Positions 25,500-33,323 of a stretch of DNA of 35,508 nt are shown here, piece by piece; positions within the stretch are counted from its first letter, which is position 1; every line of letters begins with the position of its first letter. The notes under the pieces are model-generated. The model searched no databases and had not been told where the DNA came from. It saw only the letters and a program-made list of their open reading frames with translations. The translations under genes were made by a program, and so were the position numbers. Origin of the DNA: Microbacteriaceae bacterium PS02343 (GTDB taxonomy: Bacteria; Actinomycetota; Actinomycetes; Actinomycetales; Microbacteriaceae); the NCBI GenBank assembly GCA_029959365.1, contig JASCOA010000025.1, positions 1-35,508 on the forward strand. The letters run 5' to 3'.

Positions 25500-26528
25500 A
25501 TGACCGACCTCCGACCCGGCTACTACCGACCCAGCGACGAGCGCCACGAAGCGCTGCACTGGCGCCGAGCCGGCCGCAGCGGCCTGCAGCTGCCCGAGTT
25601 CTCATTCGGCCTCTGGCAGAAGTTCGGCGACCGCAACGACTACGAGACCCAGCGCGAGATCCTGCTCGCGGCGTTCGACGCGGGCATCACCCACTTCGAC
25701 ATCGCCAACCGCTACGGCCCGCCCTTCCGCGCCGCCGAGAAGCTGTTCGGCCGCCTGCTGCGCGAGGACCTCGGCGCGTGGCGCGAGGAGCTGGTCGTCT
25801 CGACCAAGGCCGGCAACCCGATCGGGCCGAGCCCGTACCTGCGCGGCGGCAGCCGCAAGAACCTGCTCGAGAGCCTCGACCTGAGCCTGCGCGACCTCGG
25901 CACCGATCACGTGGACGTGTTCTACTCGCACAGCCCCGACCTCGCCACCCCGCTCGAGGAGACCGTCGGCGCGCTGGTCAGCGCCGTGCAGCAGGGCAAG
26001 GCCCTCTACGTGGGCATCTCGAACTACCCGGTCGAGCGCGCCCACGAGGCCGCCGTGCTGCTGCGCGAGGCCGGCGTGCCGCTCGTGCTGCACCAGCCGC
26101 GCTACTCGATCTACGACCGCCGCATCGAGCAGCAGGGCATCCTCGAGCAGTCCGCCGAGGACGGCGTCGGCCTGATCACCTACTCGCCGCTCGCGCAGGG
26201 GCTGCTGACCGACAAGTACCTGCAGGGCGTGCCCTCCGGCGCGCGCGCCGAGCGCAGCGACTTCCTCTCGCCCGACGACCTCACCGAGGAGTACCGCACC
26301 CGCACCGCGCGGCTCGACGAGCTCGCACGCTCGCGCGGGCAGTCGCTGGCGCAGCTCGCGCCGCAGTGGGTGCTGCGCCGCCCCGAGGTGACCACGGCGC
26401 TCATCGGCGCCAGCTCGGTCGCCCAGCTGCAGCACAACCTGCAGGCACCGAGCTTCGCCCCGCTCACCGACGGCGAGCTCTCGGTGATCGAGGAGTTCGG
26501 CGTGCACGGCACGGGGTTGCGGCTGTGA
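25500..26528 (+). CDS. Aldo/keto reductase, YghZ/MgrA-like, sulfur-free
   Basis: A 342-residue aldo/keto reductase resembling E. coli YghZ (L-glyceraldehyde-3-phosphate/methylglyoxal reductase): [20 protein letters not shown], then [27 protein letters not shown] and VFYSHSPD. The tetrad is D67, Y72, K103 and H144. E. coli relatives are rich in methionine and cysteine, while this copy has neither apart from the initiator. Its job is probably reduction of aldehyde products (inference). It stands next to the first aldo/keto reductase but differs from it strongly, so it is not a recent duplicate. The stop overlaps the next start (GTGA). Confidence 0.87.
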   Translation: MTDLRPGYYRPSDERHEALHWRRAGRSGLQLPEFSFGLWQKFGDRNDYETQREILLAAFDAGITHFDIANRYGPPFRAAEKLFGRLLREDLGAWREELVVSTKAGNPIGPSPYLRGGSRKNLLESLDLSLRDLGTDHVDVFYSHSPDLATPLEETVGALVSAVQQGKALYVGISNYPVERAHEAAVLLREAGVPLVLHQPRYSIYDRRIEQQGILEQSAEDGVGLITYSPLAQGLLTDKYLQGVPSGARAERSDFLSPDDLTEEYRTRTARLDELARSRGQSLAQLAPQWVLRRPEVTTALIGASSVAQLQHNLQAPSFAPLTDGELSVIEEFGVHGTGLRL

Positions 26529-27550
26529 CGAGCGGCGCGCTCTCCGGCAAGCGGCTCGGATTCCTGCTGCACCTCGACGGCGACCAGGAGCCCGCGGTCG
26601 CCTACCGGCAGGCCATCGAGCTGTTCCAGTGGGCCGAGCAGCTCGGTTACGACTCCGGCTGGGTCATCCAGCGGCACTTCGGCCAGGGGCGCGAGCACGT
26701 CTCGGCGCCGCTCGTGCTGCTGGCGGCCATCGCCGAGCGCACCAGCCGCATCCGCCTCGGCACCGGCGTGCTGGTGCTGCCGCTCGAGGACCCGATCGCG
26801 GTCGCCGAGCAGGCGGCCACGCTCGACCACCTCAGCGGCGGCCGGCTCGAGCTCGGCGTCGGCTCCGGCCCCTTCCCCGGAGCCTGGGAGGCCTTCGGCC
26901 GCGACCTCGGGCGACGGCACGAGGCTTGGGACGCCTCGGTCGCGCGCCTGCACTCCGTGCTCGCCGGCGACGCCGTCAACAGCCTCGGCGAGACCCTGCA
27001 TCCGAGCGGATCGGGGGTGCGCGGCCGGCTCTGGCAGGCCACGTCGAGCGCGCCCGCCGTCGCGCACGACCAGGCGGCCGCCGCCGGCGCCGCCGGTGAC
27101 GGCCTGCAGCTCTCCCGCGCCACCGACTGGAACCGGCAGCAGAGCCCCGAGGCGCAGGCCGCGCTCGTCGCCGCCTACGAGGCCGCGCTGCCCGAGGGCG
27201 TCGCGCCGCGGGTGCTCGTGTCGCGGGCCGTCTACCCGGACCGCGACCGCGCATCCGCTCTCGCCAAGCTCGTCGACGGCGCCCGGCGCTGGCAGAGCTG
27301 GCTGGCCGACCTCGGCCGGCCCGGCGTCGCCGACGTGAGCCCCGACGAGTACCTCGAGCGCGACCACACCCGCTTCGGCTCCGCCGAGGAGATCGCGTCG
27401 AGCCTGGCCGCCGACCCGGGTGTCGCCGCGGCGACCGAGCTGCTCGTCAGCTTCCCGCCCGCCGTGCCCGAGCTCGCCGAGCACCGCCGGCTGCTCGAGG
27501 CCGTCGCCACCGACCTCGCACCCCGACTCGGCTGGGAGGCCGCGCGATGA
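26525..27550 (+). CDS. Luciferase-like FMN-dependent monooxygenase, KPN_01858-like
   Basis: A 341-residue LLM-class protein starting with a GTG that overlaps the previous stop. [40 protein letters not shown] and [20 protein letters not shown], followed by [20 protein letters not shown], place it in the group I recall as KPN_01858, which is often coupled to family-5 peptide-like ABC transporters. It is a different subfamily from the three NtaA-type enzymes in the island. Substrate unknown. It has no cysteine and no internal methionine. It requires reduced FMN from an external reductase. Confidence 0.8.
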   Translation: MTSGALSGKRLGFLLHLDGDQEPAVAYRQAIELFQWAEQLGYDSGWVIQRHFGQGREHVSAPLVLLAAIAERTSRIRLGTGVLVLPLEDPIAVAEQAATLDHLSGGRLELGVGSGPFPGAWEAFGRDLGRRHEAWDASVARLHSVLAGDAVNSLGETLHPSGSGVRGRLWQATSSAPAVAHDQAAAAGAAGDGLQLSRATDWNRQQSPEAQAALVAAYEAALPEGVAPRVLVSRAVYPDRDRASALAKLVDGARRWQSWLADLGRPGVADVSPDEYLERDHTRFGSAEEIASSLAADPGVAAATELLVSFPPAVPELAEHRRLLEAVATDLAPRLGWEAAR

Positions 27551-28899
27551 GCTTCCACATCAACATGTCGCTCATGCACCCCGGGCAGGTGCGCACCGCC
27601 TGGCGGCTGCCCGAGCGCGATCCGCTCGCCTGGATCGACGTGGAGCGCTACCGCCGCCTCGCGCGCATCGCCGAGCGGGCGCGCATCCACGCCGTCTTCC
27701 TCGGCGACTCCCCGGGCCTCGGCACCGGCATCGCGAGCCACCCCGAGGCGGGCCTCGAGCCCACCGTGCTGTTCTCGACGCTGCTCGCCGGCACCGAGGG
27801 CCTCGGCGCCATCGCCACCGCGAGCAGCACCTACAACGAGCCGTACAACATCGCCCGGCGCTTCCTCGCCCTCGATCACGTGACCGGCGGCCGCGCCGCG
27901 TTCAACGTCGTGACGACCTTCGCGCCCGCCGCCGCGGCGGCCTTCGGGTTCGACGGCAACCCGACGACCGCCGACCGCTACCGGCGCGCCGACGAGTTCC
28001 TGCGCGTGGTGCTCGGGCTCTGGGACGGCTGGGACGACGGCGCCATCGTCGGCGACCGCGAGCGCGGCGTCTTCGCGGACCTCGAGCGGATCCACCACGT
28101 CGCCCACACGGGCGAGGCCCTGCGGGTGCGCGGCGCGCTCTCCGTGCCGCCGTCGCCGCAGCGGCGGCCGGTCCTGGTGCAGGCCGGCGGCTCGCCCGGC
28201 GGCCTCGCGATCGGCGCGCGCTGGGCGGACGTGATCTTCACCGCCGGCCAGGACCTGCGGGAGGCGGCCGACTTCCGCCGCGACACGAAGGAGCGCGCCG
28301 CGGCCTACGGGCGCGACCCCTCGCAGATCGTCACCTCGCTCGGCGTGGTCGTGGTGGTCGAGTCGACTGAGCGCGAGGCCCGCGCGCGGCAGGAAGCCCT
28401 GGTCGAATCGATCGACCTTCCCGCGGCCGTGCTCGGCGTCGCCGAGCAGCTCGGCCTCGAGCCCGACCGCATCGACGCGGACACGCTGCTCACGCCCGAG
28501 CTGCTCGCGAGCGCGACCCGGCCGCCGGCATCGGCCGGCTTCCACCGCTCGACCGTCGGCCTCGTCACCTCGAGCCGCGTCACGGTTCGCGAGCTGATCG
28601 CCCGCTCCGGCGGCGGAGGCGGCCACCGGGTGATCGCGGGCACGCCTGAGTCGATCGCCGACGACCTGCAGCGCTGGCACGCCGCCGGCGCCGCCGACGG
28701 CTTCACGGTCATGCCCGCCGACACCGGGGTCGACTTCGAGCACTTCGCCGAGCAGGTGGTGCCCGTGCTGCAGGAGCGCCGCGCCTTCCAGCGCGAGTAC
28801 CGCGGCGCCACCCTGCGCGAGAACCTCGGCCTCGACGCGCTCGTGCCCGGCGCGGACCGGTTCCGCGCGGCGCAGCCGGAGCTCGCGCCCGCGCTATGA
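27547..28899 (+). CDS. FMN-dependent monooxygenase, NtaA/DmoA/DszA type
   Basis: A 450-residue NtaA-type monooxygenase. It begins [20 protein letters not shown] and has [43 protein letters not shown] (flavin phosphate site) and [20 protein letters not shown]. The C-terminus [20 protein letters not shown], then ADGFTVMPA, is typical of sulfone and dialkyl-sulfur monooxygenases. It is the last gene of unit 1. It has three internal methionines and no cysteine. It overlaps the previous gene as ATGA, so translation is coupled. The substrate cannot be inferred more closely than an organosulfur or amine compound. Confidence 0.87.
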   Translation: MSFHINMSLMHPGQVRTAWRLPERDPLAWIDVERYRRLARIAERARIHAVFLGDSPGLGTGIASHPEAGLEPTVLFSTLLAGTEGLGAIATASSTYNEPYNIARRFLALDHVTGGRAAFNVVTTFAPAAAAAFGFDGNPTTADRYRRADEFLRVVLGLWDGWDDGAIVGDRERGVFADLERIHHVAHTGEALRVRGALSVPPSPQRRPVLVQAGGSPGGLAIGARWADVIFTAGQDLREAADFRRDTKERAAAYGRDPSQIVTSLGVVVVVESTEREARARQEALVESIDLPAAVLGVAEQLGLEPDRIDADTLLTPELLASATRPPASAGFHRSTVGLVTSSRVTVRELIARSGGGGGHRVIAGTPESIADDLQRWHAAGAADGFTVMPADTGVDFEHFAEQVVPVLQERRAFQREYRGATLRENLGLDALVPGADRFRAAQPELAPAL

Positions 28900-28913
28900 G
28901 ACGCCAGGTTGCG

Positions 28914-28970
28914 CCGTGCGACGAGCCGCGACCCGGCGGCCTTCGCGCCGCACGGCAGCGCGCCTAGCGT
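28914..28970 (+). promoter_or_regulatory. Promoter region of organosulfur unit 2
   Basis: The -10 box TAGCGT is at 28965-28970, and CCGTGCGACG, shared with the unit 1 promoter, is at 28914-28923. AGGAGG at 29001-29006 precedes the ATG at 29016, so this message has a normal leader. The gap of 116 bases is the only large one inside the island. Confidence 0.5.
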
Positions 28971-29015
28971 CGCAGCACGGCATCCGACCGACGACCCCTC
29001 AGGAGGCGAACCCCG

Positions 29016-29990
29016 ATGCTCCGCTACCTCGCGCTCAAGGTGGGCCGCGCGCTGTTCGTCGTGTGGGCGGCGTTCACCGTCACCTTCGTGCTGCTCTTCG
29101 TGCTGCCGGCCGACCCGGTCGATCTGCTCTTCGACCCCGCCGAGCTCAACACCATCCCCGAGCACGTGCGCGAGCAGGTCGCCGCCAGCTACGGCTTCGA
29201 TCAGCCCGTCATCGTCCAGTACCTCGACCGGCTCGGCCACGCCGCCGTCGGCGACTTCGGCACCTCCGCCCAGTCCGGCCGCGACGTCGTCCAGGCGATC
29301 GGAGCGGTGCTGCCGAGCAGCCTGCTGCTGGCGGTCGGCTCGCTGCTGCTGGCGATCGTCGCCGCCTTCGGCATCGCGCTCGCCGCGACCGTCACCCGGC
29401 TGCGCTGGCTGCGCGACCTACTCGAGGCGCTGCCGACCGCATCCGTCTCGGTGCCGGTGTTCATGGTCGGCATCCTGCTGCTGCAGCTGTTCTCGTTCCA
29501 GCTCGGCTGGTTCCCCTCCTTCGGCGACTCCGGGCCGCTCAGCATCGTGCTGCCGCTCGTCGCGCTCGCCATCCCCGTCTCGGGTCCGATCGCGCAGTTG
29601 CTCGTGCGCAGCTTCGCCGACGAGTTCGGCTCCGGCTACGTCACGACCAGTTGGGCGAAGGGCGCCACGCGCAGCCGCATCATCGTCGGCGACGTGCTGC
29701 GCAACGCCAGCCTGCCGGCGCTCACCATCGCGGGCGTCACCTTCGGCAACCTCATCGCCGGCGCCGTCATCACCGAGACGGTCTTCGCCCGGGCCGGCAT
29801 CGGCCGGCTCACCCAGAACGCGATCAGCACGCTCGACATCCCGCTCGTGCAGGGCATCGTCGTCTTCGTCGCGGCGAGCTTCGCGGTGATCAATCTCGCG
29901 GTCGATCTCGTCTACCCGCTGCTCGACCCGCGGCTGCGGGCCAGCATCCAGCGCCCCGTCGCGCGCCAGCCCCGAGGAGCCCTCGCATGA
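29016..29990 (+). CDS. ABC transporter permease, DppB/OppB type
   Basis: A 324-residue inner-membrane permease with about six helices. The N-terminus LVVWAAFTVTFVLLFVLPAD-like stretch and DPVDLLFDP are typical of DppB-class proteins. The cytoplasmic coupling loop reads GSGYVTTSWAKGATRSRIIV, followed by NASLPALTIAGVTFGNLIAG and the TETVFARAGIGRLTQNAI end block. It should pair with the next gene's product and with the double ATPase, fed by the binding protein of unit 1. Membrane proteins usually carry many methionines; this one has one internal methionine and no cysteine. AGGAGG sets the start. Confidence 0.9.
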   Translation: MLRYLALKVGRALFVVWAAFTVTFVLLFVLPADPVDLLFDPAELNTIPEHVREQVAASYGFDQPVIVQYLDRLGHAAVGDFGTSAQSGRDVVQAIGAVLPSSLLLAVGSLLLAIVAAFGIALAATVTRLRWLRDLLEALPTASVSVPVFMVGILLLQLFSFQLGWFPSFGDSGPLSIVLPLVALAIPVSGPIAQLLVRSFADEFGSGYVTTSWAKGATRSRIIVGDVLRNASLPALTIAGVTFGNLIAGAVITETVFARAGIGRLTQNAISTLDIPLVQGIVVFVAASFAVINLAVDLVYPLLDPRLRASIQRPVARQPRGALA

Positions 29991-30859
29991 GCATCGCACT
30001 CGACTCCGCCCCCTCCGCGCTCGGCGAGGCGCTGCGCTCGGCCGGACACGGCCTGCTCGGCGTGCTGCGCCAGCCGGTGCTGCTGCTCGCCTGGATCGTC
30101 GTGGTCGTCGCCCTCGGCTGGGCCGTCGCGCCCGGGTTCTTCACGAGCGTGAGCCCCTACGAGGGCGACCCGGCCCAGAGCTTCGCGCCGCCGAGCGCCG
30201 AGCACCTGTTCGGCACCGACCGCCTGGGTCGCGACCTCTTCTCGCGCTCGATCCACGGCGCCGGCACCACGCTGTCGGCCACCCTGCTCGCGGTGCTGCT
30301 GGCGCTCGGCGTCGGCACGGTCGTCGGCCTCGTGGCCGGCGCGGTCGGCGGCGTGGCCGACACCATCATCATGCGCGTCGTCGACGTGCTGCTGTCGATC
30401 CCCAGCCTGCTGCTCGCCATGGTCATCGTCGCCGTGCTCGGCTACTCGACTGACAACATCGCGCTCGCCGTCGGCATCTCGTCGATCGCCGCCTTCGCCC
30501 GGGTCATGCGCTCCGAGGTGATCGGCGTCATCCGCACCGACTACGTCAAGGCCGCCCGCGGCTCGGGCACCCGCGGCGCAGCCGTCGTGCTGCGCCACGT
30601 CGTGCCGAACGCCCTCGGGCCCGTGCTCGCCCTCGCCGCCCTCGAGGTGGGCTCCGCGATCCTCGCCGTCGCCTCGCTCGGCTTCCTCGGCTACGGCGCC
30701 CCGCCGCCCGAGCCGGAGTGGGGCCTGCTCGTCGCCGAGGGCCGCGACTTCCTGGCCACCCACCCGTGGATCTCGATCCTGCCCGGCATCGCCCTGGCCC
30801 TCGTCGTCATCGCCACCCACCGCATCAGCACCTCGTTCCGGAAGGACCACCGCCGATGA
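29987..30859 (+). CDS. ABC transporter permease, DppC/OppC type
   Basis: A 290-residue permease overlapping the previous gene as ATGA. It has the DppC hallmarks HLFGTDRLGRDLFSRSIHGA, the coupling loop DYVKAARGSGTRGAAVVLRH and the strongly conserved ASLGFLGYGAPPPEPEWG. About six helices are present. Three internal methionines and no cysteine. It forms the heterodimeric channel with the DppB-type protein. Its stop overlaps the ATPase start. Confidence 0.91.
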   Translation: MSIALDSAPSALGEALRSAGHGLLGVLRQPVLLLAWIVVVVALGWAVAPGFFTSVSPYEGDPAQSFAPPSAEHLFGTDRLGRDLFSRSIHGAGTTLSATLLAVLLALGVGTVVGLVAGAVGGVADTIIMRVVDVLLSIPSLLLAMVIVAVLGYSTDNIALAVGISSIAAFARVMRSEVIGVIRTDYVKAARGSGTRGAAVVLRHVVPNALGPVLALAALEVGSAILAVASLGFLGYGAPPPEPEWGLLVAEGRDFLATHPWISILPGIALALVVIATHRISTSFRKDHRR

Positions 30860-32541
30860 GCATCACCGAGACCCGTACGGAACGAGCGGATGCGCAGGAG
30901 CAGCGGGCCCCGCTGCTGCAGCTCGACGACCTGGTCGTCGAGTACCGCGGCAGCGGCCGCCGCGCCGGCCACCGCGCCGTCGACGGCGTGAGCCTGTCGG
31001 TGGCCCCGGGCGAGTTCGTCGCCCTGGTCGGCGAGTCCGGCTCCGGCAAGTCGACGCTCGTGCAGGGCGCGCTGGGCCTGCTGCCCGCGGCGGCTCGCAT
31101 CGAGCGCGGCGCCATCGCCTACTCCGGCGTCGACGTCACGCGCTGGTCGGAGACCCGGCTCTCGCGCATCCGCGGCAGCTACGTGGGCTTCATCCCGCAG
31201 GACCCGGGCACCTCGCTCAACCCCACCAAGCGCATCGGCCGCCAGGTGATCGAGGCGGTGCGCTTCACGGAGCGCAGCCGCCGCAGCGCCGCCGAGCACC
31301 GCGAGGCCGCCCACGTGGCGCTGCGCGAGGCCGGCCTCGAGAGCACGGAGCGCCTCTTCGAGCAGTTCCCGCACGAGCTCAGCGGCGGCATGAAGCAGCG
31401 CGTGCTCATCGCCATCGCGCTCGCCGGCCAGCCGCGCATCATCATCGCCGACGAGCCGACGAGCGCGCTCGACGTCACCGTGCAGCGCCGCATCCTCGAC
31501 CACCTGCAGGGCCTGCGCGAGCGCCTGGGCATCGGCGTGCTGCTCGTCACCCACGACCTCGGCGTCGCGCTCGACCGCGCCGACCGCGTGCTCGTCATGC
31601 AGCAGGGCGAGCTCGTCGAGCAGGGCTCGGTCGACGCCGTGCTGCGCGACCCGCGGCATGAGTACACGCGCCGCCTGCTCGAGGCCGCGCCGGCCAGCCA
31701 CGCGGGCCGTCTCGAGCCGGTCGGCCCCCGGCTGCCCGTCGACGGCGTCGCCCTGCGAGCGGATGCGCTGAGCAAGCGCTACGCCCTGCGCGGCGGCGGC
31801 GAGGTGGTCGCCCTCGACGGCGCCGGCCTCGAGCTGCGCGCCGGCACGACGCACGCGATCGTGGGGGAGTCGGGCGCCGGCAAGTCGACGCTCGCCGCGA
31901 TCCTCGCCGGCTTCGGCACCCCCGACACGGGCAGCGTGCACGTGGGCGGGCGCGAGACCACGCAGCTGCGCCGCGGCGCGCTGCGCGAGCTGCGCCGCGA
32001 GCTGCAGTTCGTCTTCCAGAACCCGTACACCTCGCTGGACCCCCGTTGGACGGTGGAGCGCATCGTCGCCGAGCCGCTGCGCGCCTTCGGCCTCGTGCAG
32101 GGCAGGGCCGCGCAGCGCGCGCGCGTGCTCGAGCTGCTCGACGCCGTGGCCCTCGACGCCGCGCACCTGCGCCGCACGCCCTCCGAGCTGAGCGGGGGCC
32201 AGCGCCAGCGCGTCGCCATCGCCCGCGCGCTCGCGCTGCGGCCGAAGGTGCTCGTGCTCGACGAGGCGGTCAGCGCCCTCGACGTGTCGGTGCAGGCGCA
32301 GATCCTCAAGCTGCTCGTCGACCTGCAGGCCGAGCTCGGCCTCAGCTACGTCTTCGTCACGCACGACCTCGGCGTCGTGCGCCTCATCGCCGACGACGTC
32401 ACCGTCATGCGCGGCGGTCGCATCGTGGAGAGCGGACCCGCCGAGCAGGTGCTCGAGGCCCCCCGCGACGCGTACACCCGCGTACTGCTCGACGCGGTGC
32501 CCGGCACCCGTCTCGCCTCGATGACGGAGGCTCGCGCATGA
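30856..32541 (+). CDS. Fused double ABC ATPase (DppD-DppF type)
   Basis: A 561-residue protein with two ABC domains that in many bacteria are separate. Domain 1 has Walker A GESGSGKST (59-67), signature LSGGMKQRV and Walker B IIIADEPTSALD. Domain 2 has GESGAGKST, LSGGQRQRVAIARAL and VLVLDEAVSALD. Each domain ends with the peptide-transporter extension (EYTRRLLEAAP, AYTRVLLDAVPG). It powers the two permeases encoded just upstream. Four internal methionines and no cysteine in 561 residues, although peptide-type ATPases usually carry several of each. Confidence 0.92.
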   Translation: MSITETRTERADAQEQRAPLLQLDDLVVEYRGSGRRAGHRAVDGVSLSVAPGEFVALVGESGSGKSTLVQGALGLLPAAARIERGAIAYSGVDVTRWSETRLSRIRGSYVGFIPQDPGTSLNPTKRIGRQVIEAVRFTERSRRSAAEHREAAHVALREAGLESTERLFEQFPHELSGGMKQRVLIAIALAGQPRIIIADEPTSALDVTVQRRILDHLQGLRERLGIGVLLVTHDLGVALDRADRVLVMQQGELVEQGSVDAVLRDPRHEYTRRLLEAAPASHAGRLEPVGPRLPVDGVALRADALSKRYALRGGGEVVALDGAGLELRAGTTHAIVGESGAGKSTLAAILAGFGTPDTGSVHVGGRETTQLRRGALRELRRELQFVFQNPYTSLDPRWTVERIVAEPLRAFGLVQGRAAQRARVLELLDAVALDAAHLRRTPSELSGGQRQRVAIARALALRPKVLVLDEAVSALDVSVQAQILKLLVDLQAELGLSYVFVTHDLGVVRLIADDVTVMRGGRIVESGPAEQVLEAPRDAYTRVLLDAVPGTRLASMTEARA

Positions 32542-33323
32542 GCCGCCCGCCGCTGCTCGCCGCCTCGGAGGCGCTCGAGCGCGCCCTCGCCGCGCGGGAG
32601 CCCGACGCGCTCGCCGCGCTGGAGTCCGCATCCGATCGCCTCGGGGCGCTCGTGCTGGGCGCCCGGCCCGGCGCCTCCGTCGTCGACCCGGTCGCGCTCG
32701 GCATCGCGCTGACCGCGCAGGTGCCGGGCCTCGCCGTCGTGGCCGGCAACGCCGACTCGTTCGGCGGCTCCGGCACCGACGCCCCCTACAACGCCGCTCG
32801 TCGACTCCTGAGCCTCGATCACCTCTCGCTCGGTCGCGGCGGGGCGCTCTTCGCCGGCACGGGCGAGCCGCTCCCGCGCACCCTGGAGCGCATCCGGGTG
32901 ATCCGCGAGCTCTGGAACAGCTGGCCGCGCGAGTCGCTCGTCGCCGACGTCGCGCGCGGCGTCTTCGCCGAGACCGACGGCATCCGCCGGATCGAGCACA
33001 CGGGCGAGCACTTCAGCGTGCTCGGCTCGCTGAACTCGCCGACGAGCCTGCAGGGCGAGCCCGTCTCGATCCTGCGGGTCGGCAGCGCCGAGGCGCTCGT
33101 CGCGGCGGAGGACCTCGTCGACCTCGTCGTGCTCGACGACCCGTCGCTCCGCTCGGAGCGCGCCATCGAGCTCGTTCCCGTCGACTCGGCCGCGGAGCTC
33201 GCCGTCGCGGTGGCCGGGCTCGCAGCGGCCCCGAGCGGCACCCTCCGCGCCCGCCTCGGCCTGCCCGAGCGCACCCTCGACCTCAGCGACCGCCCACTCG
33301 CCTTCGGAGCAGCCCGTGCCTGA
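32538..33323 (+). CDS. Degenerate luciferase-like monooxygenase homologue
   Basis: A 261-residue protein related to the central part of NtaA-type monooxygenases. TDAPYNAARRLLSLDHLSLG, RGVFAETDGIRRIEHTGEHF and GSLNSPTS match the full-length enzymes, but the flavin phosphate motif NVVTT is replaced by ALFAGT and the N-terminal third is shortened. It is unlikely to be an active enzyme alone. Like the 20894 protein it is adjacent to a full-length monooxygenase (33316) and overlaps it by 8 bases, so a paired complex is plausible (inference). No cysteine and no internal methionine. Confidence 0.68.
   Translation: MSRPPLLAASEALERALAAREPDALAALESASDRLGALVLGARPGASVVDPVALGIALTAQVPGLAVVAGNADSFGGSGTDAPYNAARRLLSLDHLSLGRGGALFAGTGEPLPRTLERIRVIRELWNSWPRESLVADVARGVFAETDGIRRIEHTGEHFSVLGSLNSPTSLQGEPVSILRVGSAEALVAAEDLVDLVVLDDPSLRSERAIELVPVDSAAELAVAVAGLAAAPSGTLRARLGLPERTLDLSDRPLAFGAARA

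Noticed and set aside
30691-32631. Long minus-strand frame opposite the double ABC ATPase
   Set aside because: The ATPase on the plus strand carries both Walker sets; the other is a shadow.
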